Made by a program: the position numbers and the translations under genes
Assembly: GCA_964035015.1 (NCBI GenBank)
Contig: OZ035998.1
Span: 29,125,529 to 29,189,528 of the forward strand
DNA length: 64,000 bases
Source: Corallium rubrum
Taxonomy: Eukaryota > Cnidaria > Anthozoa > Scleralcyonacea > Coralliidae
Direction: 5' to 3'
Shown here: one piece after another, positions 46,279 through 56,020 of the stretch
Layout of the letters: each line of letters begins with the position of its first letter
Numbering within the stretch: the first letter of the stretch is position 1
The notes under the pieces: generated by a model
Told to the model about the DNA's origin: nothing
Databases searched by the model: none
The model's input: the letters and a program-made list of their open reading frames with translations, nothing else

Positions 46279-47324
46279 CAAGGGAGCACGTTAGAATGTG
46301 ATAGTTCTTGTATAAAATAAAATAAACTTTACTTACCTAAGTTGTTGACGTTTTGTGCGAGGCGCCGAGTTCGATAAAACCGCTGACGATATGAGTCCCC
46401 GACGAGCGAGCCGAATACTCTCCGAAGATACGCGAGGGCGGAGCGGGAAGGGAAAGGAGAAGGGGAGTGCAACTACGAGATTTCTTTCGACAATGCTCGT
46501 AGCACGTTGCTATGCACAAAGAGTGTTGCTATTTACAACAATTATATACGAATACCGAGACAACAGATCTTCGTGATATTCACAGCAGGACGTAAGTTGT
46601 TTTCGTTGAATGATTTATCAATTTGGACTCTGATGAGAAAACCGTTGGCTTTCATGAATAAGTTATAAGTCATTTTGAATTTTTATTGTCAGAATCGCGC
46701 CATCGCGGGTTTGTTTGTCGACGCTCCAGGAGTATGATCTCAATACCGAAGAAGCCCACAACATATACAAAAGGAGTTAGATTGCAAGGTCAACCAACTG
46801 AATCGTTCAAATTTTGGGAAGTTTTTGTTTCATTTATTTCCTTCGTGAGTTCGTGCGAGAAGAAGAGGAGACGAGTTTGTGGAACGATCGACCAGTACGA
46901 GAACTGATCCTTTTGTGTTAAAACTATTCATTGTTTTTAATAAAATTCTTACAAGAACTTTAATAGGGTAGTTAGTAGTTACTTAACGAGTCGTAGAATA
47001 TGATAATTTTAGTGTATTTGGCTCGATCTAGTATTTACTGCTGCGAGAAAGGTTGCTACGAGCATCGGAGAAAAGCTATTTCTAAATGAACCATTTTATT
47101 GGCTGAAAGCCATCACGTGCTCGGTAGTTGCACTCCCCTTCTCTTTTCCCTTCCCGCTCCGCCCTCGCGTATATCTTCGGAGAGTATTCGGCTCGCTCGT
47201 CGGGGGCTCATATCGTCAGCGGTTTTATCGAACTCGGCGCCTCGCACAAAACGTCAACAACTTAGGTAAGTAAAGTTTATTTTATTTTATACAAGAACTA
47301 TCACATTCTAACGTGCTCCCTTGC
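46279..47324. mobile_element. Long-TIR non-autonomous DNA element, about 1.05 kb
   Basis: Terminal inverted repeats of about 215 bp (46279-46490 and about 47115-47324) start caagggagcacgttagaatg and run through cttacctaagttgttgacgt and cgaggcgccgagttcg with few mismatches. tcaatcc flanks on both sides (46273-46279, 47325-47331) look like a 6-7 bp target duplication. The interior (46491-47114) has no recognised coding sequence. Confidence 0.75.
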
Positions 47325-47695
47325 TCAATCCAGGTTGAAATGACAAAGGTGCCCAAGTATCAAGGATAGTCATTTATATTCTAAAAGTAAAATTTTCAGG
47401 CTGAATATCCCATTCACCCTGTAACTTTATCTTCGTGTTAACAACATATTTGGTTCTAAATGAGGGTAACTACTGACCAGGTCATTAGGTAAGGAGTGAC
47501 TGAGTCAACAAATTTAGGTTTATTAAGAAAACAGCAAAATTATAACACTTGTTATAAGTTAATAAATTAAGATTTATACCTCTCAATATCGGACAGTTCA
47601 GTCAGCCTGTCGCCAGGTCCATGTCGGTAAAAACCAGTCGATATTGAACAGACTTTCGTCTTCCCCATACAGTGTATATATAATATATCACTATG
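47325..47695. other. Element B interior, non-coding
   Basis: No element with clear ends, no gene. Confidence 0.35.
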
Positions 47696-47830
47696 AGTAT
47701 ATCCATCATCCATGTAGCCTCCTTGAGCAGACCTTGTGAGGCGCTTCCGTCACTCCATTCCCTCACTACAGTCTGCTCAGATGAGCGATACATTCCTTTC
47801 TTGATTCTTGACCAATCAGCGCGAGGCTCC
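47696..47830 (-). repeat. Inverted repeat partner of 54290-54405
   Basis: About 115 bp containing gaaaggaatgtatcgctcat, ctgagcagactgtagtgagg and gaatggagtgacggaagcgc match 54290-54405 in opposite orientation at about 95%. Each is preceded by a gattggt word. The pair brackets the DIRS-bearing region. They may be ends of another element or two copies of a short repeat; the short open frame they share is not convincing as protein. Confidence 0.55.
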
Positions 47831-47880
47831 TAAAATCGTGGAAAGCTTCTAGGACAGCGTCGGCCACGGTTGAAATCCAA

Positions 47881-48067
47881 ATATTACCAGGGTTAAGTCA
47901 CGTTGGCCTGAAAAAAAGAGAAAAATCTTCTCGACGTTTCGAGCGAAGGCCCTTCGTCAGGAGAATTTTTTTTTTACTAATTTCTCCTGACGAAGGGCCT
48001 TCGCTCGAAACGTCGAGAAGATTTTTCTCTTTTTTTCAGGCCAACATGACTTAACCCTGGTAATATT
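47881..48067. repeat. Near-perfect palindrome, about 85-bp arms, hammerhead-like tip
   Basis: Arms 47881-47965 and 47982-48067 with a T-rich 16-base centre. Each arm carries CTGACGA, one extra A, a short stem around ccttc, then CGAAACGTCGAG. It resembles the fold-backs at 9016, 11335 and 43798. Confidence 0.8.
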
Positions 48068-48372
48068 TAAAATCGTGGAGCCGCCGAGCCGGATATCGAT
48101 GACTCTTTAGAGTAAACAATAGGATTTGCAGCCAGTGGGAACAAGGATTGATTGTCTTGATAAGCTAGTAGAATTTTGAAACCAGGAACATCTAAGGCAT
48201 CTTGGTTCTGATTTCGAGATCAGTGGTTCTGATTCAGTGGGTTGGTCTTGCGCCTTCTCGTCCGTTTCAAAGTTCAACGACGGCTTTAATACGGCTACTC
48301 CTTAGCAGTCGACTCTTTGGACATTTTACGCTCTTTTTATACATCGTTGCGGCAAGGTAAATGCTTCTTTTC
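48068..48372. other. No gene seen
   Basis: Element B interior or remnant of an older repeat; nothing named. Confidence 0.35.
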
Positions 48373-49002
48373 GGGCCTGTTTATATGGTCGCGAGTTACT
48401 CGGTCAACCGAGTTACCAAGTTTGCCGTGACATAAAACTTTACGTTCTGTTTATATGAGAGCGAGCTACTGGCGCGAAATGTTTGACTGCTGGCCATACC
48501 TGGCGGGTTGTAATATTTGAGATGATTCTCATCAACAAAAGTGACATGAAGTAACGAATATAGAAAATTCATCCCGCTATGCCGAGTTAGCCGGGTAAAA
48601 GTGTTTATATGAAGAAATGTTTATCCCGCCTCGCCGAGATCCCGACTGCCAGTGCCCAATTCTACCCGTCTGTCTCATATAAACACTGCGGTGGGAAAAA
48701 CCGAGTGACCGCGAAATGAAGTTTCCCCGGAGGATAACTTACCTGAAGGGGAGACGTAGTTCTCCGAACTTCTTCGTAGACTGATATGAGCAATACTGGT
48801 GCAGACTCGAGCGGCGAGAGGTCTGGATACCACGATTAAGAAAACGAAGTGCGCATGTCCTAATAGTCCTCTTTGAACGAGTGGCCTCTAAAACTGAATA
48901 ACTGACGAATGGCAGCAGAGGGTGGGGAGGAAGAGATGTAGATATAATCCAGTCTAACGCCTTCAGGCAAGCACTCACTCTTCCTTATTCGGATGGGGAA
49001 CA

Positions 49003-49131
49003 GTATTGCTCATATCACTCTACGAAGAAGTTCGGAGAACTACGTCTCCCCTTCAGGTAAGTTACCCTCCGGGGAAACTTCATTTCTCCTTCACTTCTTC
49101 TCCGACTGATATTCACAATACTGGTGCAGAT
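49003..49131. repeat. DIRS internal complementary region
   Basis: 49003-49086 is the reverse complement of the element's left end (48713-48797). 49081-49131 is the reverse complement of its right end (53633-53682). In DIRS elements this region templates the missing ends during circle formation. Confidence 0.85.
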
Positions 49132-49243
49132 TACAAAGCCTGCTGACATGAGTATACCCCGAATAACACTTTATTCCATCATATTAATAGTATAATAGTA
49201 TATGAACTTCTTAACAAAAAAACAACAATATGAACGTACTCCA

Positions 49244-50347
49244 TCATCCAGATGAAATAACAGAGTTCGCAAATGTTTCTCTGGATGTAGGCCTATGGTA
49301 AAAGGCACGGAATGTTTCAGCTGAAGCCCAGTCTGCTGCTTCAAGAATCAGTTCTAGTGGAATACCTGCTTCTGCAGCCGCCGATGTTGACGCACTGCGC
49401 GTAGAGTGTCCTGTGAAAGTCGGAGCAATCCCAGCTAGACTGAGCGCGCCTTTCAACCACCTTGAGACAGTCTGGCTCGAGATTGGTGCATGCGGAGCCA
49501 CTAGAGCAAGAAGCAGCTGAGAGGAATCTGAACGCCGGATTGGCGCTGTCCTCACCTTATATTCTCTTAGGGTGTTTACCACACAGAGCTTTTTCTTCTG
49601 TGGATAGGCTGGCAGATATATCTTTCTGCTAGCATGATTAGGCCGAGATTGTTTGACGTGTATGGCCAAAGAAAATTCCCATGAATTTTCTTTCTCAGCT
49701 AGGTGTTTTAAGTCTAGCGCTGCCAATTCGTGGGCTCGTGCAGCTGATGTCAAGGCCAGTAATAACACCAGCTTAAAGGAGAGTTCCTTAAGCGAAAGCT
49801 CCTCAACAGGTTTTTGTCCTTCCATATAGGCAAGAGCAGCTTGAACTTTCCAAGTAGTGCAAAGTCTCGGTCTTGGAGGATTCATTCGAAAAATTCCTTT
49901 CATGAACCGTGCCACCATTGGGAGTTCTCCCAGAGGAACAGAACCCACTGGATCATGGGTCTGTGAAATGGCTGATTTGTAAACGCCTATCGTTCTATAG
50001 GCCAATTTCCCTTGATGAGCTAATTCCGCTAAGAATGTCAAGACACTATTTACAGGAGCAGTAAAGGGACAGAGAGACCGTTCAGAACACCAGCTTGACC
50101 ATGATTTGCAGGGTCCAGAGTAGCGCTTCTGTGTGGCTTTGCTCCAGGACGACAAGAGTATTTCTGTAGCCGCATCTGAAAGTCCCTCTGCTCTATAGCG
50201 TTCCCGGACACGGGCCATACTGTTAGACGCAGGGTGTGTTGGAGTGGATGTTCCTTCTCTGGTTCGAAGGGGAGTGAGATCAGGTGTGGAATCTGCGGTA
50301 GCCGTCGTGGATAATCGACCAGCATCTCCAGGAGATTGGGAAACCAT
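49244..50347 (-). CDS. DIRS tyrosine recombinase
   Basis: A 367-codon frame with an N-terminal core-binding part (SWSKATQKRYSGPCKSWSSW). The catalytic residues are present: Arg in TSAARAHELAAL, His-x-x-Arg in GHSTRSAST, and Tyr in ETFRAFYHRP. The enzyme inserts the circular DNA intermediate, which explains the absence of target duplications. It lies at the element's 3' side, followed by the internal complementary region. Confidence 0.88.
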   Translation of the reverse strand: MVSQSPGDAGRLSTTATADSTPDLTPLRTREGTSTPTHPASNSMARVRERYRAEGLSDAATEILLSSWSKATQKRYSGPCKSWSSWCSERSLCPFTAPVNSVLTFLAELAHQGKLAYRTIGVYKSAISQTHDPVGSVPLGELPMVARFMKGIFRMNPPRPRLCTTWKVQAALAYMEGQKPVEELSLKELSFKLVLLLALTSAARAHELAALDLKHLAEKENSWEFSLAIHVKQSRPNHASRKIYLPAYPQKKKLCVVNTLREYKVRTAPIRRSDSSQLLLALVAPHAPISSQTVSRWLKGALSLAGIAPTFTGHSTRSASTSAAAEAGIPLELILEAADWASAETFRAFYHRPTSRETFANSVISSG

Positions 50348-52313
50348 GTTGACCTTTCCAGTGTGAGGCCAAAATCAATGCTGTTGCTCTGTCTGTCCGA
50401 ATCTTCCTGAGGATTCTGGGCAGCAGGACCACTGGTGGGTATATCCAGCTCCTCCACTGACTCCAGTTGCAAAGAAAGGCATCTGTTGCCATGGCTCCCG
50501 GGTCCGGGTAACGTGACACATATTGGGGAAGACGATGGTTGGCTCGTGTGGCAAAAAGGTCCACAGTTGGTCGATAAAACCGTTTCGTGACTTGGTGGAA
50601 AATATCCAGGTGTAGAGCCCATTCGGAATAGCTGTTGAACTGTCGGGATGCTGCATCTGCTGTACTGTTGGATGTTCCAGGGATGTGTTGTGCCGTAATC
50701 CAGGAACCAGATTCTAGGACCAGTGCCCACACGTCCAGTGCTTGCACTGACAGACTGTGCGATCGCGTACCCCCTCTCTTGTTGACATACGCCACGGCTG
50801 TGGTATTGTCCATTTGTAAGAGGACGTGCTTCGGAGTCGGATGCTGCGACTTGAAGAAGGCTTGTAAGGCTAGATAAGCTGCTTTGAGCTCTAGCAGGTT
50901 GATGTGGGATTTGGCCTCCTGTGGAAGCCACCGACCACCGATCGTTGTCCCTGGCCATGTCGCCCCCCAGCCTATGAGCGATGCATCTGTTGAAACCGTC
51001 ATGTCGAAGGGCGGTGTTTGTAGAGGGTGACCATTGAATGCATGGAATTCTGGGGAGGACCACCAATGAAGTTCCTTGAGGCTCGGTTGTGAGACAGACA
51101 CCAGGGTCTTCTGCGAACACTTGTCGAAATGATGTGTTCTTACATGATTGCGCTGGATGCTTCGGTAATATAAGGGTGCCATCCAGATACCTGTCTGTGC
51201 AGCATGGCTCATGCGACCTAGGAGTGATGATAAGATCGTCAGAGGTACTTTCTCTGCCTTCTGTATCTCGCGGACCTCCTTGATGATGGTGTCCAACTTC
51301 TCTGGAGGGAGGGAGATCATCATTTTGACAGAATCGAGAAGTCCCCCCAAGAACACCAGCTGTTGGGTGGGACATGGTGAACACTTCTCTCGTTTGACAG
51401 TGAACCCCAGATGCTGCAGTAGCTCCAAAACTTGATGAAAAATCTTCAGTAGTTCGTCTTTGTCCTGGTGAAGAAGTAAGATGTCGTCTAGATAAATGAC
51501 AATCCGGATTCCCAACGAGCGTATTAGCGTCGCTACCGGTTTGAGGATCTTTGTGAAGGCTCGAGGTGCTGATGAAAGGCCAAACGGCAGGCAACGAAAC
51601 TCGTAAAGGGTCCCTCGGTATGAGAAGCGGAGGTACCGGCAGTGTCCTTGGTAAATTGGTACTGTGTAGTAGGCATCCTTCAGGTCCAACTTCATCATGT
51701 AGTCGCTGGGTTGGATGAGTGCCTTTGCCACTTGGAGGCTCTCCATCTTGAAGGACTCCGTCTGAACAAATCGGTTCAGTGCCCGAAGGTTTATAACTGG
51801 TCGAAACTGGCCTTTGCCATTTTCTTTCTCTACGAGGAAAAGGGTTGAGACGAATTGATCTTTTTCTGGATGGACTTTTGTGACCGCACCCTTGTTTAAC
51901 AAATCCTTGATCGCAGTGTCCATTAGTGTTTGTTCCTTTAAGGAACGAGGTCGTGTGTTCCGTACTCGCCATTGGTGGGGAGCCTTTAAAAGAGGTATTT
52001 TGTACCCTTGAACTGATTGTAAAACCCATGGGTCTTCTGTTATTGTCTTCCAGTTTTGCAAACATTTGGAGAGACGGCCTGCTGGTAGAAACGATTGAGG
52101 GTTGATTGACATGAGCGGTGGAAACGGATAGTCAGCTTTTGCTGGCTGGGTCATAACGTGCTTGTTGAGGACGTTTAGGTGGACCAGAGGTGCGACCCTT
52201 GTGGTTGTAATTCCACTTCCGCTTTCTATAATTCTGCTGGTTTGGGTAAGTGGGTTTTCCACGAAAGGGCTGCTGGGTTGGTCTCCCTCTACCTGCGAAG
52301 TGTTGTCGATCAA
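50280..52313 (-). CDS. DIRS reverse transcriptase and RNase H
   Basis: A 677-codon frame. RT blocks: GQFRPVINLRALNRFV, MKLDLKDAYYTVPIYQGHCR, FRCLPFGLSSAPRAFTK and IVIYLDDILLLHQD with YLDD. RNase H follows (VSTDASLIGWGATWPGTTIG, LLELKAAYLALQAF, LQMDNTTAVAYVNKRGGTRS), then the DIRS-typical tail VDLFATRANHRLPQYVSRYP. Its end overlaps the recombinase frame, an arrangement usual in the family. Confidence 0.88.
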   Translation of the reverse strand: MIDNTSQVEGDQPSSPFVENPLTQTSRIIESGSGITTTRVAPLVHLNVLNKHVMTQPAKADYPFPPLMSINPQSFLPAGRLSKCLQNWKTITEDPWVLQSVQGYKIPLLKAPHQWRVRNTRPRSLKEQTLMDTAIKDLLNKGAVTKVHPEKDQFVSTLFLVEKENGKGQFRPVINLRALNRFVQTESFKMESLQVAKALIQPSDYMMKLDLKDAYYTVPIYQGHCRYLRFSYRGTLYEFRCLPFGLSSAPRAFTKILKPVATLIRSLGIRIVIYLDDILLLHQDKDELLKIFHQVLELLQHLGFTVKREKCSPCPTQQLVFLGGLLDSVKMMISLPPEKLDTIIKEVREIQKAEKVPLTILSSLLGRMSHAAQTGIWMAPLYYRSIQRNHVRTHHFDKCSQKTLVSVSQPSLKELHWWSSPEFHAFNGHPLQTPPFDMTVSTDASLIGWGATWPGTTIGGRWLPQEAKSHINLLELKAAYLALQAFFKSQHPTPKHVLLQMDNTTAVAYVNKRGGTRSHSLSVQALDVWALVLESGSWITAQHIPGTSNSTADAASRQFNSYSEWALHLDIFHQVTKRFYRPTVDLFATRANHRLPQYVSRYPDPGAMATDAFLCNWSQWRSWIYPPVVLLPRILRKIRTDRATALILASHWKGQHGFPISWRCWSIIHDGYRRFHT

Positions 52314-52920
52314 GAGGTTTGCTGATTAAGTTGCTATTGGTAGAGGTGTGATTGTGTTCACTCTTTATTCGTTCGTGGAAACGATCAGGGAAGAGGTGCT
52401 TGTCAGATGGGATTTCCTCCTTGAGGGTACGTTTGCCAACTTCAGTTAAGTAGTCAGCAAAACGACGCTGGCGCCAAGAATTAAGGCGGACATTAGCATT
52501 TCCCAAGAGCACTAGCGCATCTTCTAGCATTCCCTTTATAAGGTCTGGGTCTGGATCCACAGCATCTTCCCCCTCATCCCCAATGTGGTCGAGCGCTGTT
52601 AGAGCAGCGAGGATAGGGCGAGCAGTATAGAGGAATGTGGCCTGTTTTTCAGCTAAGGCCTCATCAAAGACAAATACATCCTTGGTCTTATTATAGCCAT
52701 GATTCTTTCGGATATCCCCTTTCATACCCGCCTCCATTGTTGGGGCCCCAAGAAGGAATTCTGTTCCCTCAAGGGCAGGGTAATTTTCTACTAGGCCCTT
52801 CCAAGTCTCTCTGGACAAGGATTTGGAAAAGGCTTGGGTGGTTAGCTCCATCAAATCAGAGGAAAGCTTCACCTTGTTCTCGGTCGTATAAAACCGTTCC
52901 CCTCTAGAAGAGTGGGTCAA
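52132..52920 (-). CDS. DIRS gag-like protein
   Basis: A 262-codon frame. The N-terminal two thirds are helical and acidic (DLMELTTQAFSKSLSRETWK, ALTALDHIGDEGEDAVDPDP) with RLNSWRQRRFADYLTEVGK, a motif typical of DIRS gag. The C-terminus is Gln/Pro/Arg/Lys-rich (GRGRPTQQPFRGKPT) and likely binds nucleic acid. It overlaps the next frame. Upstream, 53077-53170 and 53244-53340 are direct copies of a short segment (ggatcgggtcgactgg...aggataacagaaggc) of unknown role. Confidence 0.7.
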   Translation of the reverse strand: MTHSSRGERFYTTENKVKLSSDLMELTTQAFSKSLSRETWKGLVENYPALEGTEFLLGAPTMEAGMKGDIRKNHGYNKTKDVFVFDEALAEKQATFLYTARPILAALTALDHIGDEGEDAVDPDPDLIKGMLEDALVLLGNANVRLNSWRQRRFADYLTEVGKRTLKEEIPSDKHLFPDRFHERIKSEHNHTSTNSNLISKPLDRQHFAGRGRPTQQPFRGKPTYPNQQNYRKRKWNYNHKGRTSGPPKRPQQARYDPASKS

Positions 52921-53752
52921 TGGCGGTTGTTGAAGACCAGAAGGGCCTGGTTCCTGGTCCTGTACCGGGGGTGACCACCTGATGCATGGGGTACCCCTGT
53001 AGCCATAAGATTTGACATGGCTATTGGCACTGTTTTGGCAATGGTTTCGGTGACAATCTTTTCGATTTCTTGTCGGGAGATAGGCTCTCCACCGCCCGCC
53101 TCACGGATCGGGTCGACTGGTTGTATCTCGTTATCCTAGAGGATAACAGAAGGCTGTCAGTGACACATACCTTCCTCGACAAATTCACCTAATTTATTCC
53201 GTATATTTACGTAAAAATTCTTAGATGTCCTCTCGATCTCTGGCCGAGAAGGAAGTTCACCATCGCCCGCCTGACGGATCGGGTCGACTGGCTGTATTTC
53301 GCTATCCTAGAGGATAACAGAAGGCGGTCAATGACTCATACCTTCGCTCGACAATGTACATGTCGACATACTTTCGAAATATTTATAAGCGAATCGAATA
53401 AATGGTATAATATTTCCCAAAGAAACAACAAGATAGGGTTAGTACTTACGGTAACATGTTTTTCCGAAGACATTTCTTCACGTTTACGGTTGGATGCGCC
53501 CAAAAAAACAAAGGGATTGAACGAAGGCAATCGAGCGTGGTCTGACCAAAAGAGCGCCACGAGAGAAAAGAGGACTATTAGGACATGCGCACTTCGTTTT
53601 CTTAATCGTGGTATCCAGACCTCTCGCCGCTCGAGTCTGCACCAGTATTGTGAATATCAGTCGGAGAAGAAGTGAAGGAGAACTCGCCATGTGCCGAGTA
53701 ATAACTCGACTGGCCGGGTAATTTTATAACCCGCCTCCATATAAACAGGTCC

Positions 53753-54289
53753 TTAGTTCCTCATTTATTGCCTTCAAATTATTTTCAACACTGGAAAATC
53801 GTTTCAGTTCGTGAAAACTCGGTAGTTAACTTACCCACATATAAACTAAACTAAAGCGACGAAACCGTTTCAGTCGCCCAAACAAAATAATTCTTTTTAT
53901 TCCGTCCTCTTAAAACGTCGCATTTAAATAAACGCATCCCAACAAAATGTTCAAAGAGATACAAAAGGAACGGGGAATTGAAAGCAGGGATTTTTTTGTA
54001 ACGCTGTCTTAATAATTTATGAATTAAGTCCGACGTGGTTCGACTAATTGAGTTCGACAAGGCAGATATTCGATTGAAACGGAGTCGGATTTCTGCCGCA
54101 CGATGCGACAAATGAAAGCTGTCGAATTTAACCCGCTTTCCAAATTGAATAGAGTTTAATTCAAACGTTGTATTTAAATCAATTGAATCGACACAGAAGA
54201 AGTGCGAGTGACAGCGACGTTTGAAACGGGCCTCTATATTATACGTGGCTTGTCAACAACAAAGTGACCGGAAGTTTATAACAAGAAAC
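53753..54289. other. Element B interior, no gene
   Basis: Non-coding; no named element. Confidence 0.35.
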
Positions 54290-54405
54290 GATTTGATTGG
54301 CTGATTGGTTAACAATCGAGAAAGGAATGTATCGCTCATCTGAGCAGACTGTAGTGAGGGAATGGAGTGACGGAAGCGCCTCACAAGGTCTGCACAAGGA
54401 GGCTA
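54290..54405 (+). repeat. Inverted repeat partner of 47696-47830
   Basis: See 47696-47830. On this side an attgg-rich stretch (gattggctgattggtt) precedes it. Confidence 0.55.
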
Positions 54406-55480
54406 TCATCCATGTTGATTGTTGTCTGTTATTAAAACTTCGCATCAGTGGCAAGTCTTCGAATCCAAACACGGCCCACTTCACTTTTGGGTGAAAATAA
54501 CTGATTATTAACTTATCCAGCTAACTTACAAACAATTTAAAATGCCGGTGAATACTTTAAAATAGTTAATTTGATGCCCACTCGCCAAGAATTTACACAA
54601 ACCATCACGACCACGAACCAACGCTATCCAAACGACGCTATCCCGCAATGCAACGCTGGCGCTAGCTTCCAGTCGGGCATGGCATCATGGGTATGTTTGA
54701 AAAAATATATATATACTGGCGAACAAAATTTATTGCTAAAAGCCTAAAACGATGAAGTAAAGGAGTTTCAAACAACTTGTGGGCATTTATTTTTTTAGAA
54801 CTCTCGCATTTCATTTTACACCAAATCCGTGTAACATTACACCTGTTAGGTGTTCCCACAACACCGCCAGATTTACCCTTTACATAAAGTGTAACGAATA
54901 ACAACCAAGTAAAGTTTTATCCACACAAAATACAACGTTAACTAACTAAAAGCCTCAAAATGTTCAGAATGTCAATAACTGGTTAAAATGGCAAAAACGA
55001 ATGACACAAAATGAATTAATACAAAAAAAATTAATAAATCATATACAATTTTGTGTAACGAAACACACAAATTCCTATTTACTGGCAACATTGTTTTCAC
55101 AAAAATTTTGTACTTCAGCTAAAAATGAGTTATACTTGCTGTAGCGACAGCTATTCGACTCAACACAAAGCAAACCAACATCTTGCAAAAATAGTAAAAC
55201 ACCTTCGAAAGCAGCAGGATACCCAACATCAAAAACATAATAACAAGCAATAACATAAAACAAAGCTTCCACTAAACATGTTGACAGACATTCACAAGAA
55301 TTTGTAAATGTTAATTAAATGTATATAATTGTGCATAATATATTATTACGTTTTATCTGAAGTGTGTTTTCTTTTGCATATGCAAGTTGTATATATGTGC
55401 AAATGTCAAAAATGACAAAAAAAATTGTCAAATAAAGAAAGGACTGGTGTGTTTGTTTTTGTTTTGAAAATGTTTTTTTT
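54406..55480. other. Right interior of elements B and A, non-coding
   Basis: 54820-54891 is the right end of B, with gtgtaacattacacc words. 54894-55480 is AT-rich interior of A. No gene supported. Confidence 0.45.
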
Positions 55481-55854
55481 TTTTCAAAGGTGTGTTTTAT
55501 TCGAAGTTGTGTAATGTTAAGGTGTGCAAAATGAAGAAAGGTGTGTTTTCGCAAAAGTGAGGTGTGTAAAATGAAGGTGTGTTTTTTGCAAAGGTGTGTT
55601 CCTTCAACTAAAGGTGTGTAATTATAACACATCTCAGTCAAATGAGGGTGTGTAAATTTACACGCCTCGTTTTTACACACCCTGAAAAAGCATGATGTGT
55701 AACTTTACACACCACGGTGTGTAAATTTACACATGGAGGTGTGTAGTTTCTACACGCATAGTGTGTACTATATCTTAAGGTGTGTAATTTAACACGCATT
55801 GTGTGTAATATTACACACCTATGTGTGTAAAATTACACGACATTTTTTAGAGTG
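55481..55854. repeat. Right subterminal repeat array of element A
   Basis: At least 20 copies of ggtgtgtaa or ttacacacc-type words in both orientations in 370 bases, often as back-to-back palindromes (gtgtgtaaatttacaca). Mirrors 41372-41730. Confidence 0.85.
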
Positions 55855-56020
55855 TACTACCACCAGAAACATGTGACCCATGAATGGCCCAGCAAAGTCC
55901 ACATGTATCCGTTGCCATGGTGTTTCAGGCCATGACCATGGATGAAGTGGAGCTGCACTGGGCTGGTTCTCACAGCCTGACAATCACTACATGATCGAAC
56001 CAAGGATGCCACATCCTTAT

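Larger units (their letters stand above)
48713..53682 (-). mobile_element. DIRS-type tyrosine-recombinase retroelement, looks near-whole (fossil treatment)
   Basis: About 5.0 kb, read on the minus strand: gag-like frame, RT-RNase H, tyrosine recombinase. It is bounded by inverted terminal repeats (48713-48893 and 53545-53682) and has an internal complementary region at 49003-49131. That region is the reverse complement of the two extreme ends joined together, the hallmark of DIRS. There is no target duplication, as expected for recombinase-mediated insertion. It looks near-whole, with at most one or two breaks visible, so the insertion is recent. Confidence 0.88.
48373..53752. mobile_element. 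Inverted-repeat element carrying the DIRS insertion
   Basis: gggcctgtttatatgg at 48373-48388 and its near-complement ccatataaacaggtcc at 53737-53752. Inside, both sides share ccgag / ctcgg-rich words such as gagttactcgg and cgagtaataactcg. With the DIRS element removed it would be about 410 bp. Related words occur at 5515-5665. Target duplication unclear. Confidence 0.5.
42467..54891. mobile_element. CACT-ended DNA element B, TA duplication, inserted in element A
   Basis: The left end is cactgtaaatctgggagtgt; the right end inverted reads cactttatgtaaagggtaaa then tctggcggtgttg. TA flanks both (42465-42466, 54892-54893). Subterminal words of the form gtgtaa...ttacac and ggtgt(t)...acacc crowd the left about 400 bp, more loosely than in A. 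The style of the ends makes A and B members of one broad family. Own sequence is about 5 kb at most; no transposase is seen. Confidence 0.6.
41372..55854. mobile_element. CACT-ended DNA element A, TA duplication, inserted in the Gypsy integrase
   Basis: The ends read cactcttaaaa (left) and, inverted, cactctaaaaa (right). Joining the Gypsy flanks with one TA restores an uninterrupted integrase motif region, so the TA duplication is firm. Both ends carry about 350 bp of crowded ggtgtgtaa / ttacacacc words, i.e. subterminal repeats. Only about 2.1 kb is its own sequence (41372-42466 and 54892-55854); the rest is a second insertion. No transposase is seen. CACT termini with subterminal arrays suggest a CMC/EnSpm-type element; a TA duplication also allows Tc1/mariner. 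Confidence 0.7.

Noticed and set aside
50050-52065. 671-codon open frame overlapping the DIRS RT
   Set aside because: It overlaps the RT-RNase H frame almost entirely, is rich in Ser, Pro, Thr and His, and shows no domain. It is best read as the shifted shadow of a GC-rich coding region. Some DIRS elements do carry an overlapping methyltransferase, but no methyltransferase motif was seen.
41372-55854. A single giant transposon with cargo
   Set aside because: The interior is explained by separate elements with their own target duplications, so nesting is simpler than a 14.5 kb mobile unit.
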